From Actinomycetota bacterium (lineage in GTDB: Bacteria; Actinomycetota; Actinomycetes; Propionibacteriales; Propionibacteriaceae), in assembly GCA_020161015.1 (NCBI GenBank), contig JAIUOT010000007.1, positions 58,846 to 122,845 on the forward strand: a DNA stretch of 64,000 nucleotides, given 5' to 3'. Below the pieces are notes generated by a model that had not been told where the DNA came from, did no database searches, and worked only from the letters and a program-made list of their open reading frames with translations. Numbering within the stretch: position 1 is the stretch's first letter; every line of letters starts with the position of its first letter. The position numbers and the translations under genes are program-made. Shown piece after piece: positions 17,279 through 26,352 of this stretch.

Positions 17279-17431
17279 GACAAGGACGTTCAGCTGGCTG
17301 GCGACGTTCTTCCCGGCTGCGCCGGCCGCCGGCTGGGCGGAGGTTGCTGTGATGCCCTGATCGCAGGCCGCAGGGCCCGGTCAACAACCGAGAGGGCAGC
17401 GGGGGGAGTGTGCCGTTGACAAGGACGTTCA
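17279..17431. repeat. 14-bp direct repeat GACAAGGACGTTCA
   Basis: Copies at 17279-17292 and 17418-17431. The second is preceded by GTT, giving a TTGACA that could serve as a -35, but no matching -10 follows. Confidence 0.6.
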
Positions 17432-17665
17432 CCCGCCCAAGCCGACACCGGATCGGGTCTGGCGGGCGCCGGGGGAACGCCGGACGGTCCGGTGACGGAC
17501 ACCGGACTTACGAAAGTCGGGCCTGGGCTGTCCGGATTGGCCGGTCGGGGCGGCTTAAGGAAGTGCGGGAGGTTTCGGGGGCTGAGAGGCGGGGTGAAGA
17601 TCTACGGCCGAGCTGTCCGGATCGGTGCCGGCCGTCGGCTTAGTGGGTGTGAGGAGGTGAGTGCG

Positions 17666-20600
17666 ATGGCGATCGGTTTGCAGAAGATCTCCGCGATCGT
17701 CGGCTATGAGTACCTGACCCGGCATGTGGCGGTGTTGGACGCGACCAGCAAGGGCTACCAGCGGCTGGATGCCTACTACCTGGCCAAGGGTGAGGAGCCC
17801 GGCTCCTGGTGGGGTGCCGGCCTGGCCGGGCTCAACCTCGCCGAGGGTGATCCAGTGACCGCCGAACAGATGCGCCGGCTGTTCGGCCACGGACTCGACC
17901 CGACCAGCGGCAACAAGCTCGGCCGCGCCTACTCCGTCTTCGACCACGCCCCGACCGTGTTCGAAACCGAACTCGACACCCGACTCGCCGCCTGGCGGGT
18001 CGAGCACGGTGTGCCGGCCGGGGTGCCGCTGCCGAAAGGTGTGCTCGCCGCGCAGCGGACCATCCTGGCTACCGAGTGGTTCGTCGCCGCCCATCCCGGC
18101 GTGATCCCGGATGCGCGGCAGGTGCGTGACGTGATCGCGAAGAACACCTCCCATCCGCGGGTGGCGGTGGCCGGGTTCGACATCACCCTCACCCCACCCA
18201 AGACGATCTCCACGCTGTGGGCGGTCGCCGACCGGCCGCTGGCCGCGACGATCAGGGCCGTGCACGATGCGGCGGTCACCGACGCGCTCACCTACCTGGA
18301 AGCCAACGTGCTGTTCACCCGCAAGGGTCACGCCGGGGTCCGGCACCTGCCGGTACGCGGGATGGTCGCAGCGAGGTTCGTGCACCGCGACTCCCGCGCC
18401 GGTGATCCGGATCTGCACACGCATGTGGCGGTGGCAAACAAGGTCCAAACCCAGGCTGGGGAGTGGCTGGCGATCGACGCGAAAGTGTTGTACGCGGCCA
18501 AGGTCACCGTGTCCGAGGCGTACACCGCCAGCCTGATCGGCCGGCTGCGGGACCTCGGCCTGGCCCTGGTGCCGACCAGCCGGGACGGGAAACGACCCGT
18601 CTATGAGATCGCCGGCATCAACCCAGCCCTGGCGCAACGCTGGTCGACCCGCCGCGGCCAGGTGGTCGGCAAGACCGGCCAGTTGGTCGCCGAGTTCGAA
18701 GCCGAGTACGGCCGGCTACCCACCCCCGAAGAGCGGCTCGAACTGGCGCAGCGGGCCACCTTGAACACCCGGCCCGACAAGCACGAACCACGCAGCGAAC
18801 ACGACCAACGCCGCACCTGGATCGCCGAGGCCGAACAGGTTCTCGGCCCGGAAGGGATCGGCCGGATGCTCGGGGCGGTCGCCCACCAGCCGCCGGCACC
18901 GGTCACGGTGCCGGATCGGCGCTGGATCGCCCGCACCGCCCGGAGCGTGGTCGCGATCGTGGAGGCCGAGAAGTCGTCGTGGACGCCATGGAACGTCCGC
19001 TCCGAAGCGTTCCGGCAAGCCACCGCCGCCAACATCCCCCACCACCAACTGAACGCCGTGGTCGAACAGCTCACCACCGAAGCCCTGTCCGAAGTGTCGG
19101 TGCCGATCCGCACCACCCGCACTCAGCCCGTCGAACCCGACCTGCTGCTCCGTCCCGACGGCACGCCCGCCTACCAGGAGCCCTCAGCGTCCCGGTACAC
19201 GTCGATGCGGATCCTGCGCGCCGAAGCCCGCATCGTCGACGCCGCCGGCCGCCACGGCGGCCGGATCGCCGACCCCAACTCGGTCCAGCTCGCCATCCTG
19301 CAATCGATGGCGAACCGGCAACCCCTCAACGAAGGCCAACAGACCCTCGTCGCCGCCATGGCCGGCTCCGGCCTCCGCCTGCAGCTGGCGATCGCGCCGG
19401 CCGGGACCGGGAAGACCACCGCCATGCGCACCCTCGCCTGTGCCTGGACCAACAGCGGCGGCACCATCCTCGGCCTCGCCCCCTCCGCCGCCGCCGCCGA
19501 ACAACTCCGCCTCCAGTTGGGCGACAACGCTGTCGCGGAGAACCTGGCCAAAATGGTGTGGGCCATCAACCACCGCGAACCCCTGACCGAACAGGTCGGG
19601 CCAGACACCCTGGTGATCATCGACGAGGCCGGCATGGCCGACACCCTCACCCTGGACTACCTGGTCGGCTGGTGCCTCGACCAAGGCGCCTCGGTCCGGC
19701 TCATCGGAGACGACCAACAACTCGGCGCGATCGGCGCCGGCGGCGTAATGCGCGACATCACCACCAGCCACGGCGCCCTCCACCTCGACCACGTCCTCCG
19801 CTTCAGCGACCCCGCCGAAGCCCACGCCAGCCTCGCCCTCCGCGCCGGCGACATCGGAGCCCTCGGCTACTACCTCGACCACCAGCGCATCCACCTGGTC
19901 GACCCCGACACCGCCATCAGCCAGCTGCTCGCTGCCTGGCAGACCGACCGCAACACCGGCCTGGACGCGATCATGCTCGGCCCCACCCGAGACCAGGTCG
20001 CCGCCCTCAACGCCGCCGCCCGGCAAGCCCGGCTCGCCGGCCACCGCACCGGACGCGAAACCGCACTGGCCGACGGCAACCACGCCTCGGTCGGCGACAC
20101 GATCCTCACCCGCCGCAACGACCGGACCCTGACCAGCGGACAACTCGCCTGGGTCCGCAACGGCGACCGGTGGACCGTCACCGCCGTCCACCCCGACGGC
20201 TCCCTCGACGTCCAACACCTGCGCAACCACAACCGGCTCACCCTGCCCGCCGACTACGTGCACGAGTCCGTCGAACTCGGCTACGCCACCACCATCCACA
20301 CCGCCCAAGGCGTCACCGCCGACACCTGCCACGGACTCCTCACCGGCGAGGAGGACCGGCAACTCGCCTACACCATGCTCACCCGCGGCCGCCACACCAA
20401 CCACGCCTGGCTCCAGATCGGCACCACCGACCCCCATGCCGCTCCGATCGCCCGCGACCTCGTCCAGACCGCCACCACCGTCGAGATCCTCGAACACATC
20501 ATCAGCCGCGACCAGCAGCCCGCCTCCGCCACCACCCTCATCCGGCAAGCCGACGACCCGGCGGCACTGCTCGCCACTGCCGTGAACTGCTATGTCGACG

Positions 20601-21496
20601 CCATTGGGTTCGCCGCCGAAGAAGTCGTCCCCCACCACATCAAGGACGCCATCGACACCGCCGGCGAATCCCGCCAGCTCACCGATGCCGATGCCTGGCC
20701 CGCCCTGCGTTCCACCCTGCTGCTGTGGGCAGCCAACGGCCACAACCCCATCGACCTCCTCCAACAGGCCATCGCCTACGGCGGCCTCGACGACGCCCGC
20801 GACCCCGCAGCCGTCCTCACCTGGCGCCTCGACCCCACCCGAGCATCGGCCGGACGCACCGTCGGACCACTCCCCTGGCTACCCGGCATCCCCCACCAAC
20901 TCCTCCAGCAACCCGAATGGAAGACCTACCTGTCCGACCGGTACCGGCTCACCTACCAACTCGGCCAGGAAGTCCGAGAACACGCCACCGAGCAGACACC
21001 CCGGTGGACGGCGAACCTGCCCGGCCTCGAGCCCGACCTGATCGCCGACATCCAGCAATGGCGAGCCGCCCACCAGACCCCTGACACCGACCTGCGACCC
21101 ACCGGGCCCGCCAGCCGCACCCCCGCCGAAGCACGCCACCAACGCGACCTCGACCAACGGCTCGAAACCGCCCAAGCCGGCATCCGCGAATGGACACCCA
21201 CAATCCTCCAGGCCGCCCCCGCCCTCGCCGGCGACCCCGCCCTGCTCCTCCTCGCCGCCCGACTCGCCCAACTCGACGACAGCAACCACGCCAGAAGGCT
21301 CCTCCACATCGCCGTCCGCCAAGGCCCCCTGCCCGACGAACACCCCGCCGACGCCCTCAACTACCGCATCCGCGCCCTCCAGAAACACATCCCCCTACCG
21401 TCCGAACAGTGGGAAACCATCACCCCCCGACCACCCAGCCGACACCACCACGAACCACCCAGAATGTCCGGCCCCAGCCACGGCATCAGCATCTGA
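17666..21496 (+). CDS. MobF-family relaxase-helicase (TrwC/TraI type)
   Basis: A 1276-residue conjugative relaxase that would nick at oriT, stay linked to the 5' end and unwind the transferred strand. Residues 1-300 form the TrwC relaxase domain: Tyr residues in IVGYEYLTRH near the N-terminus are nucleophile candidates, and the metal-binding histidines lie in DPDLHTHVAVANKV (His251, His253). Residues about 560-1000 are a RecD-like helicase: Walker A APAGTGKTT (near 580), Walker B LVIIDEAGMADT (near 650), and the C-terminal motifs GYATTIHTAQGVTAD and MLTRGRHTNHAW. Start ATG 17666 has GAGGAGG eight bases upstream; the frame is open earlier but without similarity. No TraD/VirD4-like coupling protein is nearby, so transfer would need a helper. 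Confidence 0.93.
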   Translation: MAIGLQKISAIVGYEYLTRHVAVLDATSKGYQRLDAYYLAKGEEPGSWWGAGLAGLNLAEGDPVTAEQMRRLFGHGLDPTSGNKLGRAYSVFDHAPTVFETELDTRLAAWRVEHGVPAGVPLPKGVLAAQRTILATEWFVAAHPGVIPDARQVRDVIAKNTSHPRVAVAGFDITLTPPKTISTLWAVADRPLAATIRAVHDAAVTDALTYLEANVLFTRKGHAGVRHLPVRGMVAARFVHRDSRAGDPDLHTHVAVANKVQTQAGEWLAIDAKVLYAAKVTVSEAYTASLIGRLRDLGLALVPTSRDGKRPVYEIAGINPALAQRWSTRRGQVVGKTGQLVAEFEAEYGRLPTPEERLELAQRATLNTRPDKHEPRSEHDQRRTWIAEAEQVLGPEGIGRMLGAVAHQPPAPVTVPDRRWIARTARSVVAIVEAEKSSWTPWNVRSEAFRQATAANIPHHQLNAVVEQLTTEALSEVSVPIRTTRTQPVEPDLLLRPDGTPAYQEPSASRYTSMRILRAEARIVDAAGRHGGRIADPNSVQLAILQSMANRQPLNEGQQTLVAAMAGSGLRLQLAIAPAGTGKTTAMRTLACAWTNSGGTILGLAPSAAAAEQLRLQLGDNAVAENLAKMVWAINHREPLTEQVGPDTLVIIDEAGMADTLTLDYLVGWCLDQGASVRLIGDDQQLGAIGAGGVMRDITTSHGALHLDHVLRFSDPAEAHASLALRAGDIGALGYYLDHQRIHLVDPDTAISQLLAAWQTDRNTGLDAIMLGPTRDQVAALNAAARQARLAGHRTGRETALADGNHASVGDTILTRRNDRTLTSGQLAWVRNGDRWTVTAVHPDGSLDVQHLRNHNRLTLPADYVHESVELGYATTIHTAQGVTADTCHGLLTGEEDRQLAYTMLTRGRHTNHAWLQIGTTDPHAAPIARDLVQTATTVEILEHIISRDQQPASATTLIRQADDPAALLATAVNCYVDAIGFAAEEVVPHHIKDAIDTAGESRQLTDADAWPALRSTLLLWAANGHNPIDLLQQAIAYGGLDDARDPAAVLTWRLDPTRASAGRTVGPLPWLPGIPHQLLQQPEWKTYLSDRYRLTYQLGQEVREHATEQTPRWTANLPGLEPDLIADIQQWRAAHQTPDTDLRPTGPASRTPAEARHQRDLDQRLETAQAGIREWTPTILQAAPALAGDPALLLLAARLAQLDDSNHARRLLHIAVRQGPLPDEHPADALNYRIRALQKHIPLPSEQWETITPRPPSRHHHEPPRMSGPSHGISI

Positions 21497-21519
21497 CCCC
21501 GCCACCGAGAGGAACCGCC

Positions 21520-21753
21520 ATGTCCAGCTATCCCACTCCGGCCTGGAGCCAGCCCATCGCAGAATGGCTTTCCCTCCAGCAGGCGGCGGCCATCTACGGC
21601 GTCAGTGTGGACACCCTCCGACGCCGCATTGCCCAGGGCCACCTGCCGGCATCCCGCTTCGGTCGGCGGCTCATCCGCGTCCGTGTCCAGGACCTCGAAC
21701 GTCTCTTCCGGCCTATCCCCACCGCGCGTCCACTGCGTCAACTGTGGCGCTGA
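21520..21753 (+). CDS. excisionase-like HTH DNA-binding protein
   Basis: A 77-residue protein with a winged HTH of the MerR/Xis (helix-turn-helix 17) type: EWLSLQQAAAIYGVSVDTLR, then RRIAQGHLPASRFGRRLIRV and a C-terminal DLERLF. Such proteins bend DNA at att arms to favour excision or repress the integrase. ATG at 21520 has GAGAGGAA upstream and follows the relaxase stop by 23 bp, so the two are likely one operon. It ends 24 bp before the right 20-bp repeat and 100 bp before attR, the place expected for Xis. Confidence 0.8.
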   Translation: MSSYPTPAWSQPIAEWLSLQQAAAIYGVSVDTLRRRIAQGHLPASRFGRRLIRVRVQDLERLFRPIPTARPLRQLWR

Positions 21754-21777
21754 GGCGTACTCGATTGAAGGAGCAAG

Positions 21778-21797
21778 GCGCACGATAAGCGCACGAC
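21778..21797. repeat. putative integrase/Xis arm site, right
   Basis: Exact copy, in the same orientation, of the 20-bp sequence at 5768-5787, with the same two GCGCACGA units 11 bp apart. Confidence 0.7.
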
Positions 21798-21853
21798 GCA
21801 AGACCACTGAGGGTATGCCGAATCTCTAATGCCTAGTGAATCCGCACTTCAGA

Positions 21854-21876
21854 CCGTGCCCCCAATGGGATTCGAA
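21854..21876. repeat. attR, overlapping the tRNA 3' end
   Basis: The 23-bp partner of 5600-5622. It covers the tRNA acceptor 3' strand, T-stem and T-loop and so leaves a complete tRNA gene at this end. Confidence 0.88.
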
Positions 21877-21930
21877 CCCATACTCTGGCGGGTTTAAGCC
21901 GCCTGCCTCTGCCAGTTGGGCCATGGGGGC
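21857..21930 (-). tRNA. tRNA with anticodon UAA (Leu), short variable loop
   Basis: Read on the minus strand: 7-bp acceptor stem GCCCCCA/TGGGGGC, Leu-like D-arm (GCC...GGC with loop containing CTGGCAGA), anticodon stem GGCGG/CCGCC around loop CTTAAAC (anticodon TAA), T-arm ATGGG-TTCGAAT-CCCAT, discriminator A. The variable region is only five bases (AGAGT), a class I shape, although leucine tRNAs normally have a long variable arm. No CCA is encoded. It is the integration target of the adjoining element. Gene confidence is high; amino-acid identity rests on the anticodon. Confidence 0.82.
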
Positions 21931-21955
21931 CTCGGCGCGATTCTAGGGGCGCGGG

Positions 21956-22876
21956 TCAGGCGTCCCGGGAGAGCAGGCCGAGCACGATCCCGTCCAGGAT
22001 GTCGGCCTCGCTCACCAGCAGGGGTGCCGGCGCGCGGCGTCCCACCGTCTGGCAGATCAGGGCGCCGCCGCAGATCACGTCCGCCCGTCCGGGCACCATC
22101 GTGGGCAGCGTGGTCACCTCGGCGACCGGCATGGCCAGCAGCCGGGCCGTGAGCGCGTCGAGCTCGTCCGCGGCCAGTGAGGACCCGTGGACGAGGGCCC
22201 GGTCGTAGGCCGGCAGGCCCTGGGCGAGCGCGGAGAGGCTGGTCACCGTCCCGCCCACGCCGACCCAGGTGGCCACGTCGGCGAAGGGGATCCCGCTGGC
22301 GTCCAGCAACCCGTCGACGTAGTGGCGGGCCGCCCCGATCTCGGCCGCGGACGGCGGGTCGGAGTGCAGGAAGCGCTCGCGCAGCCGCACCGAGCCCACG
22401 TCGAGGGAGACCGCGGCGCTCGGGGTGCCGCCGTCGCCGAGGACCAGCTCGGTCGAGCCCCCGCCGATGTCCATCACCAGAACGGGTTGCGGCAGGGACG
22501 GCAACGCGCTCACCGCCCCCGCGTAGGACAGCCCGGCCTCCTCCTCGCCGGAGATGATCTCCGCGTCCACTCCCAGGCGCTCGCGCGCGCCGGCGAAGAA
22601 CTCCCCGGAGTTCGCCGCGTCCCGGGCGGCCGACGTGGCGACCACGCGCCGATGGCGGACGCCGAGGGCGTCCAGCTGCTCGCCGAAGTCGGCCATCGCG
22701 GCGAACGTCCGCGCCAGCGCGTCCGGGTGGAAGCGACCGGTGGCGTCCACGCCCTGGCCCAGGCGGGTGAGGTGGAGGCGGCGGTCGAGCTCGAACAGCC
22801 GTCCATCCTGTGCCCGGGCGATGAGCAGGCGCACCGAGTTCGTGCCGCAGTCGACGGCGGCGTAGAGGTCAGTCAC
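21956..22876 (-). CDS. ppx: exopolyphosphatase/GppA-family phosphatase
   Basis: A 306-residue member of the Ppx/GppA family (ASKHA fold), which splits terminal phosphates from polyphosphate or pppGpp. Motifs: phosphate-1 loop AAVDCGTNSVRLLIA at the N-terminus, ATSAARDAANSGEFF, ISGEEEAGLSYAGAV, and phosphate-2 loop VMDIGGGSTELVLG. It is the short single-unit form usual in actinobacteria, lacking the C-terminal HD-like domains of E. coli Ppx. Its start overlaps the DUF501 gene by 8 bp, closing the eno, ftsB-like, DUF501, ppx series. Which phosphate substrate it prefers cannot be read from sequence. Confidence 0.92.
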   Translation of the reverse strand: MTDLYAAVDCGTNSVRLLIARAQDGRLFELDRRLHLTRLGQGVDATGRFHPDALARTFAAMADFGEQLDALGVRHRRVVATSAARDAANSGEFFAGARERLGVDAEIISGEEEAGLSYAGAVSALPSLPQPVLVMDIGGGSTELVLGDGGTPSAAVSLDVGSVRLRERFLHSDPPSAAEIGAARHYVDGLLDASGIPFADVATWVGVGGTVTSLSALAQGLPAYDRALVHGSSLAADELDALTARLLAMPVAEVTTLPTMVPGRADVICGGALICQTVGRRAPAPLLVSEADILDGIVLGLLSRDA

Positions 22877-23363
22877 GGTCCTCCAGACAGGGCCGGACCC
22901 AGAACTCGCCCAGCAGGGCGAGGGTCTCGTCGCCGAGCGGGTTCACCCCGGGCCCCACGGCCAGGGCGTGGGCGGCCAGCACGTGCAGGCACTTCACCCG
23001 GGTGGGCATCCCGCCGGCGCTGGTGCCCGCGATCTCCGGGACCTCTCCCAGTGCGGCCCGGTCGGCGAGGTAGGCCTCGTGCGCTGCGGCGTAGGCGTCG
23101 GCGAGCGCGGGATCGGTGGCGAGCCGCTCGGTCATCTCGGCCATCAGCCCCTGCGCCTCGAGTGTCGAGCACCCGGCCGTCGCCCGCGGGCAGGTGAGGT
23201 AGTACGTGGTCGGGAACGGGGTGCCGTCCGGAAGGCGCGGGTGGGTGGCCACCACACCGGGACGCCCGCAGGGGCACCGCCAGGCCACGCCGGCCGTCCC
23301 GCGCGGCTCCCGCCCCAGCTGGGCCGCGACGCTCTCGACGTCCGCGGGGGTCAGGGGTTCCAT
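22869..23363 (-). CDS. DUF501 family protein
   Basis: A 164-residue protein of the DUF501 family, of unknown function and almost always located between the FtsB/DivIC-like gene and ppx in actinobacteria. Conserved Cys residues in CPCGRPGVV, TCPRATAGCS and KCLHVLAAHALA could bind a metal. The N-terminus PLTPADVESVAAQLGREPRG is typical of the family, which fixes the ATG at 23363; the frame is open further but reaches into a repetitive intergenic region. It overlaps ppx by 8 bp. Confidence 0.9.
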   Translation of the reverse strand: MEPLTPADVESVAAQLGREPRGTAGVAWRCPCGRPGVVATHPRLPDGTPFPTTYYLTCPRATAGCSTLEAQGLMAEMTERLATDPALADAYAAAHEAYLADRAALGEVPEIAGTSAGGMPTRVKCLHVLAAHALAVGPGVNPLGDETLALLGEFWVRPCLEDRD

Positions 23364-23401
23364 GGCCGCCATTCTGGCATGCCCGTTCCCCGCCGCCGCC
23401 C

Positions 23402-23493
23402 GCCGAGGGCCAGCCTTCACGCCGAGGGCTCGCACCAGGGTGCTGGCCCTCGGCAACAAGGCTGGCCCTCGGCCACAGGGGCTGGCCCTCGGC
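23402..23493. repeat. dispersed palindromic composite repeat, copy 1
   Basis: A 72-bp core (23402-23473) consists of two units beginning GCCGAGGGC followed, after a short loop, by two units of GCTGGCCCTCGGC in inverse orientation; a further unit reaches 23493. The same arrangement, with different loop bases, is at 47239-47310. Confidence 0.85.
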
Positions 23494-23580
23494 GGGGCGC
23501 TGAGGGACGAGCGACGAGCAGCCGAGCGGCGAGCGGACGAGCGGAGAGCGTCTGGCGGCGAGCGGCGGCGAGCGTGCAGG
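23494..23580. repeat. low-complexity GAGCG-rich stretch
   Basis: Degenerate tandem GAGCG/GCGAGCG units fill the rest of the gap between the composite repeat and the FtsB-like gene. Confidence 0.5.
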
Positions 23581-24138
23581 TCAGGGGACGGTGACCTTGC
23601 GGGTGGGTGCGTCGGCGGTCTGCACCGAGCCCCACAGGCGGTCCCACCAGACCGGATCGTGTTCGCCGGACGGAAGGCGCTGCTCGGACTCGATCACCAC
23701 GCCGCCGCCCAGCGGCTTCCCGTCGGGACCCACCACCCGGTAGCCGGTCTCGCCGGGCATCACCCAGCCGAGGCGCTGGCGCGCCTGGGCCTTCACGTAG
23801 TCGGGGTCGTCCCAGCGCGCCAGCTCCGTCTCGAGGTCGGCGATCTGCGCGGAGCGCTCGCGGATCTGCTGCTCTGCGACCGCCAGGTCGTGCTGCTGGG
23901 AGAGGTAGATGCGCAGGGAGCCCACGAAGGAGATCGCCAGCACGACGACCACGAGGAACATCACCAGGGCGCGCCGCGTGAGCCGCAGCCCCCAGCGCAG
24001 GACGGGCGCAGAGCGGGCGTCGCCGCGTCCGGGCTGCTCGGACGCGGACCCGGGACTGGACGGGCGGGCACCACGGCGCCGGGGCGTCCTGCCCGGACCG
24101 GCGCTCGCGCTGCGCGGGCTACGCGTCGCGCGTGCCAT
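23581..24138 (-). CDS. FtsB/DivIC-like septum formation initiator protein
   Basis: A 185-residue bitopic membrane protein. Layout: basic, Pro/Ser/Arg-rich cytoplasmic N-terminus (1-50), one membrane segment (ALVMFLVVVVLAISFVGSL, about 57-75), then an extracytoplasmic coiled coil (LAVAEQQIRERSAQIADLET) and the DivIC-type DPDYVKAQARQRLGWVMPGE. Proteins of this family join FtsL and FtsQ in the divisome; the actinobacterial copy is regularly found just after eno. ATG at 24138 is preceded by GAAGGGAC. A TATCCT at 24167-24162 (minus) could be its -10. Confidence 0.88.
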   Translation of the reverse strand: MARATRSPRSASAGPGRTPRRRGARPSSPGSASEQPGRGDARSAPVLRWGLRLTRRALVMFLVVVVLAISFVGSLRIYLSQQHDLAVAEQQIRERSAQIADLETELARWDDPDYVKAQARQRLGWVMPGETGYRVVGPDGKPLGGGVVIESEQRLPSGEHDPVWWDRLWGSVQTADAPTRKVTVP

Positions 24139-24213
24139 GGCCCCGTCCCTTCACCCGCCCAAGGATAGGTGCCGCCCCGCGCAGCACCCCCGCTGACGCG
24201 CGGCCCACGACGC

Positions 24214-24259
24214 CAAAGTGGACCGAGACCGCCGTGGTCGGCGGTTTCGGTCCACTTTG
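24214..24259 (-). terminator. near-perfect hairpin after eno
   Basis: A 21-bp stem (arms 24214-24234 and 24239-24259) around the loop TGGT, with one G-T wobble. Arm 1 begins CAAAGTGGACCGA. It starts 19 bases after the eno stop and has no T-run, consistent with a U-tail-less actinobacterial terminator or an mRNA-stabilising structure between eno and the FtsB-like gene. Confidence 0.7.
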
Positions 24260-24277
24260 TGGAGCGGGTGCTGCGGG

Positions 24278-25564
<1,287 letters not shown>

Positions 25565-25698
25565 TCATGCCTTTCCGACGGTGTGGTCTTCGGTGCTAAC
25601 CCTACCGGCCGGGGCCCCCGCAGGATGACGGGAGGGCGAAGGTGGAAGGGGCCGTCCACGCCTCGGACGGACGCTGCGGGCCTCGGTGGACGCGGGGC

Positions 25699-26352
25699 TC
25701 AGGCGCCGGCCGGCCCGGTCGTGTCGACGGAGGTCGCGCCGCCCTCGTGGTCGCGGACGCCGGCCTCGAGCCTGCGCAGTGCCGCGCGTGCCTCCTGCTC
25801 CGGATCGAGGCCGAGGGCCTCGGCGCGCGCCACCAGGCGCAGGAATTCGTCACCCAGCCCCTCGGCCTCCACGGCGGACGCGGTGAGGCCCAGGTGGGCG
25901 GGGTCGATCCCGTGGCTGCGGGCCCGCACGAGCACCTTGTGCGCGCGCGTCAGTGCCGAGAGCCGCTCGGGAATCCCGTCGAGGGCGGAGGCGCGGTCCT
26001 TCTCCACAGCCTTCGCCCGTTCCCACGAGCCGATCAGGTCCGAGGGCACCTGGGTGCCGGAGAACACGTAGGGGTGCCGTGCGACGAGCTTGTCCGCGAT
26101 GCGGCCGGCGACGTCCTCGATGTCGAAGCGGCCGGTCTCCGCGGCGATCTCCGCGTGGAAGACCACCTGGAGCAGCAGGTCTCCCAATTCCTCGGTGAGG
26201 TGGTCGTCGTCGCCGTCCTCGATCGCCTCGACGACCTCGAGGGTCTCCTCGACGAGGTAGCGGACGAGCGAGGCGTGGGTCTGCTCCGCGTCCCACGGGC
26301 AGCCGGACCGGAGGCGGTGCATCACCGCCACGAGCCGGCCGAGTTCGCTCAC
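25699..26352 (-). CDS. mazG: nucleoside triphosphate pyrophosphohydrolase MazG
   Basis: A 217-residue MazG protein, hydrolysing (d)NTPs to the monophosphate and pyrophosphate. The motifs SGCPWDAEQTHASLVRYLVE and EETLEVVEAIE carry the E-E-x-x-E metal site, and EELGDLLLQVVFHAEIA supplies the E-x-x-D second half. One N-terminal MazG domain is clear; the C-terminal half (from SGTQVPSDLIGSWERAKA) matches the weaker second domain. GTG at 26352 overlaps the stop of the upstream lipoprotein gene (GTGA). Confidence 0.93.
   Translation of the reverse strand: MSELGRLVAVMHRLRSGCPWDAEQTHASLVRYLVEETLEVVEAIEDGDDDHLTEELGDLLLQVVFHAEIAAETGRFDIEDVAGRIADKLVARHPYVFSGTQVPSDLIGSWERAKAVEKDRASALDGIPERLSALTRAHKVLVRARSHGIDPAHLGLTASAVEAEGLGDEFLRLVARAEALGLDPEQEARAALRRLEAGVRDHEGGATSVDTTGPAGA

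Larger units (their letters stand above)
16860..17665. other. repeat-rich non-coding region upstream of the relaxase (candidate oriT)
   Basis: Some 800 bp without a believable gene, holding three sets of direct repeats. A region like this just ahead of a MobF relaxase gene is where the transfer origin is normally found. I cannot point to a nick site. Confidence 0.45.
5600..21876. mobile_element. integrative mobilizable element in a tRNA gene (RHS cargo)
   Basis: A 16.3-kb element bounded by a 23-bp perfect direct repeat (5600-5622 and 21854-21876) that is the 3' part of the tRNA gene at 21857-21930. A tyrosine integrase sits just inside the left end and an excisionase-like HTH protein just inside the right end; a second 20-bp repeat pair lies inside both ends. 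It carries a MobF relaxase-helicase but no visible coupling protein or mating-pair genes, hence mobilizable rather than self-transmissible. Cargo is an RHS protein with a putative immunity gene, a decayed toxin-antitoxin-like pair and two IS256-family elements, one intact and one degraded. Confidence 0.88.

Noticed and set aside
16986..17360. 124-codon open frame on the plus strand ahead of the relaxase
   Set aside because: No ribosome site, low-complexity Gly/Arg/Ala sequence, and it spans the direct repeats; treated as non-coding.
23380..23580. CRISPR array
   Set aside because: Units are inverted relative to each other and the spacers are 3-8 bases; there are no cas genes in the window.
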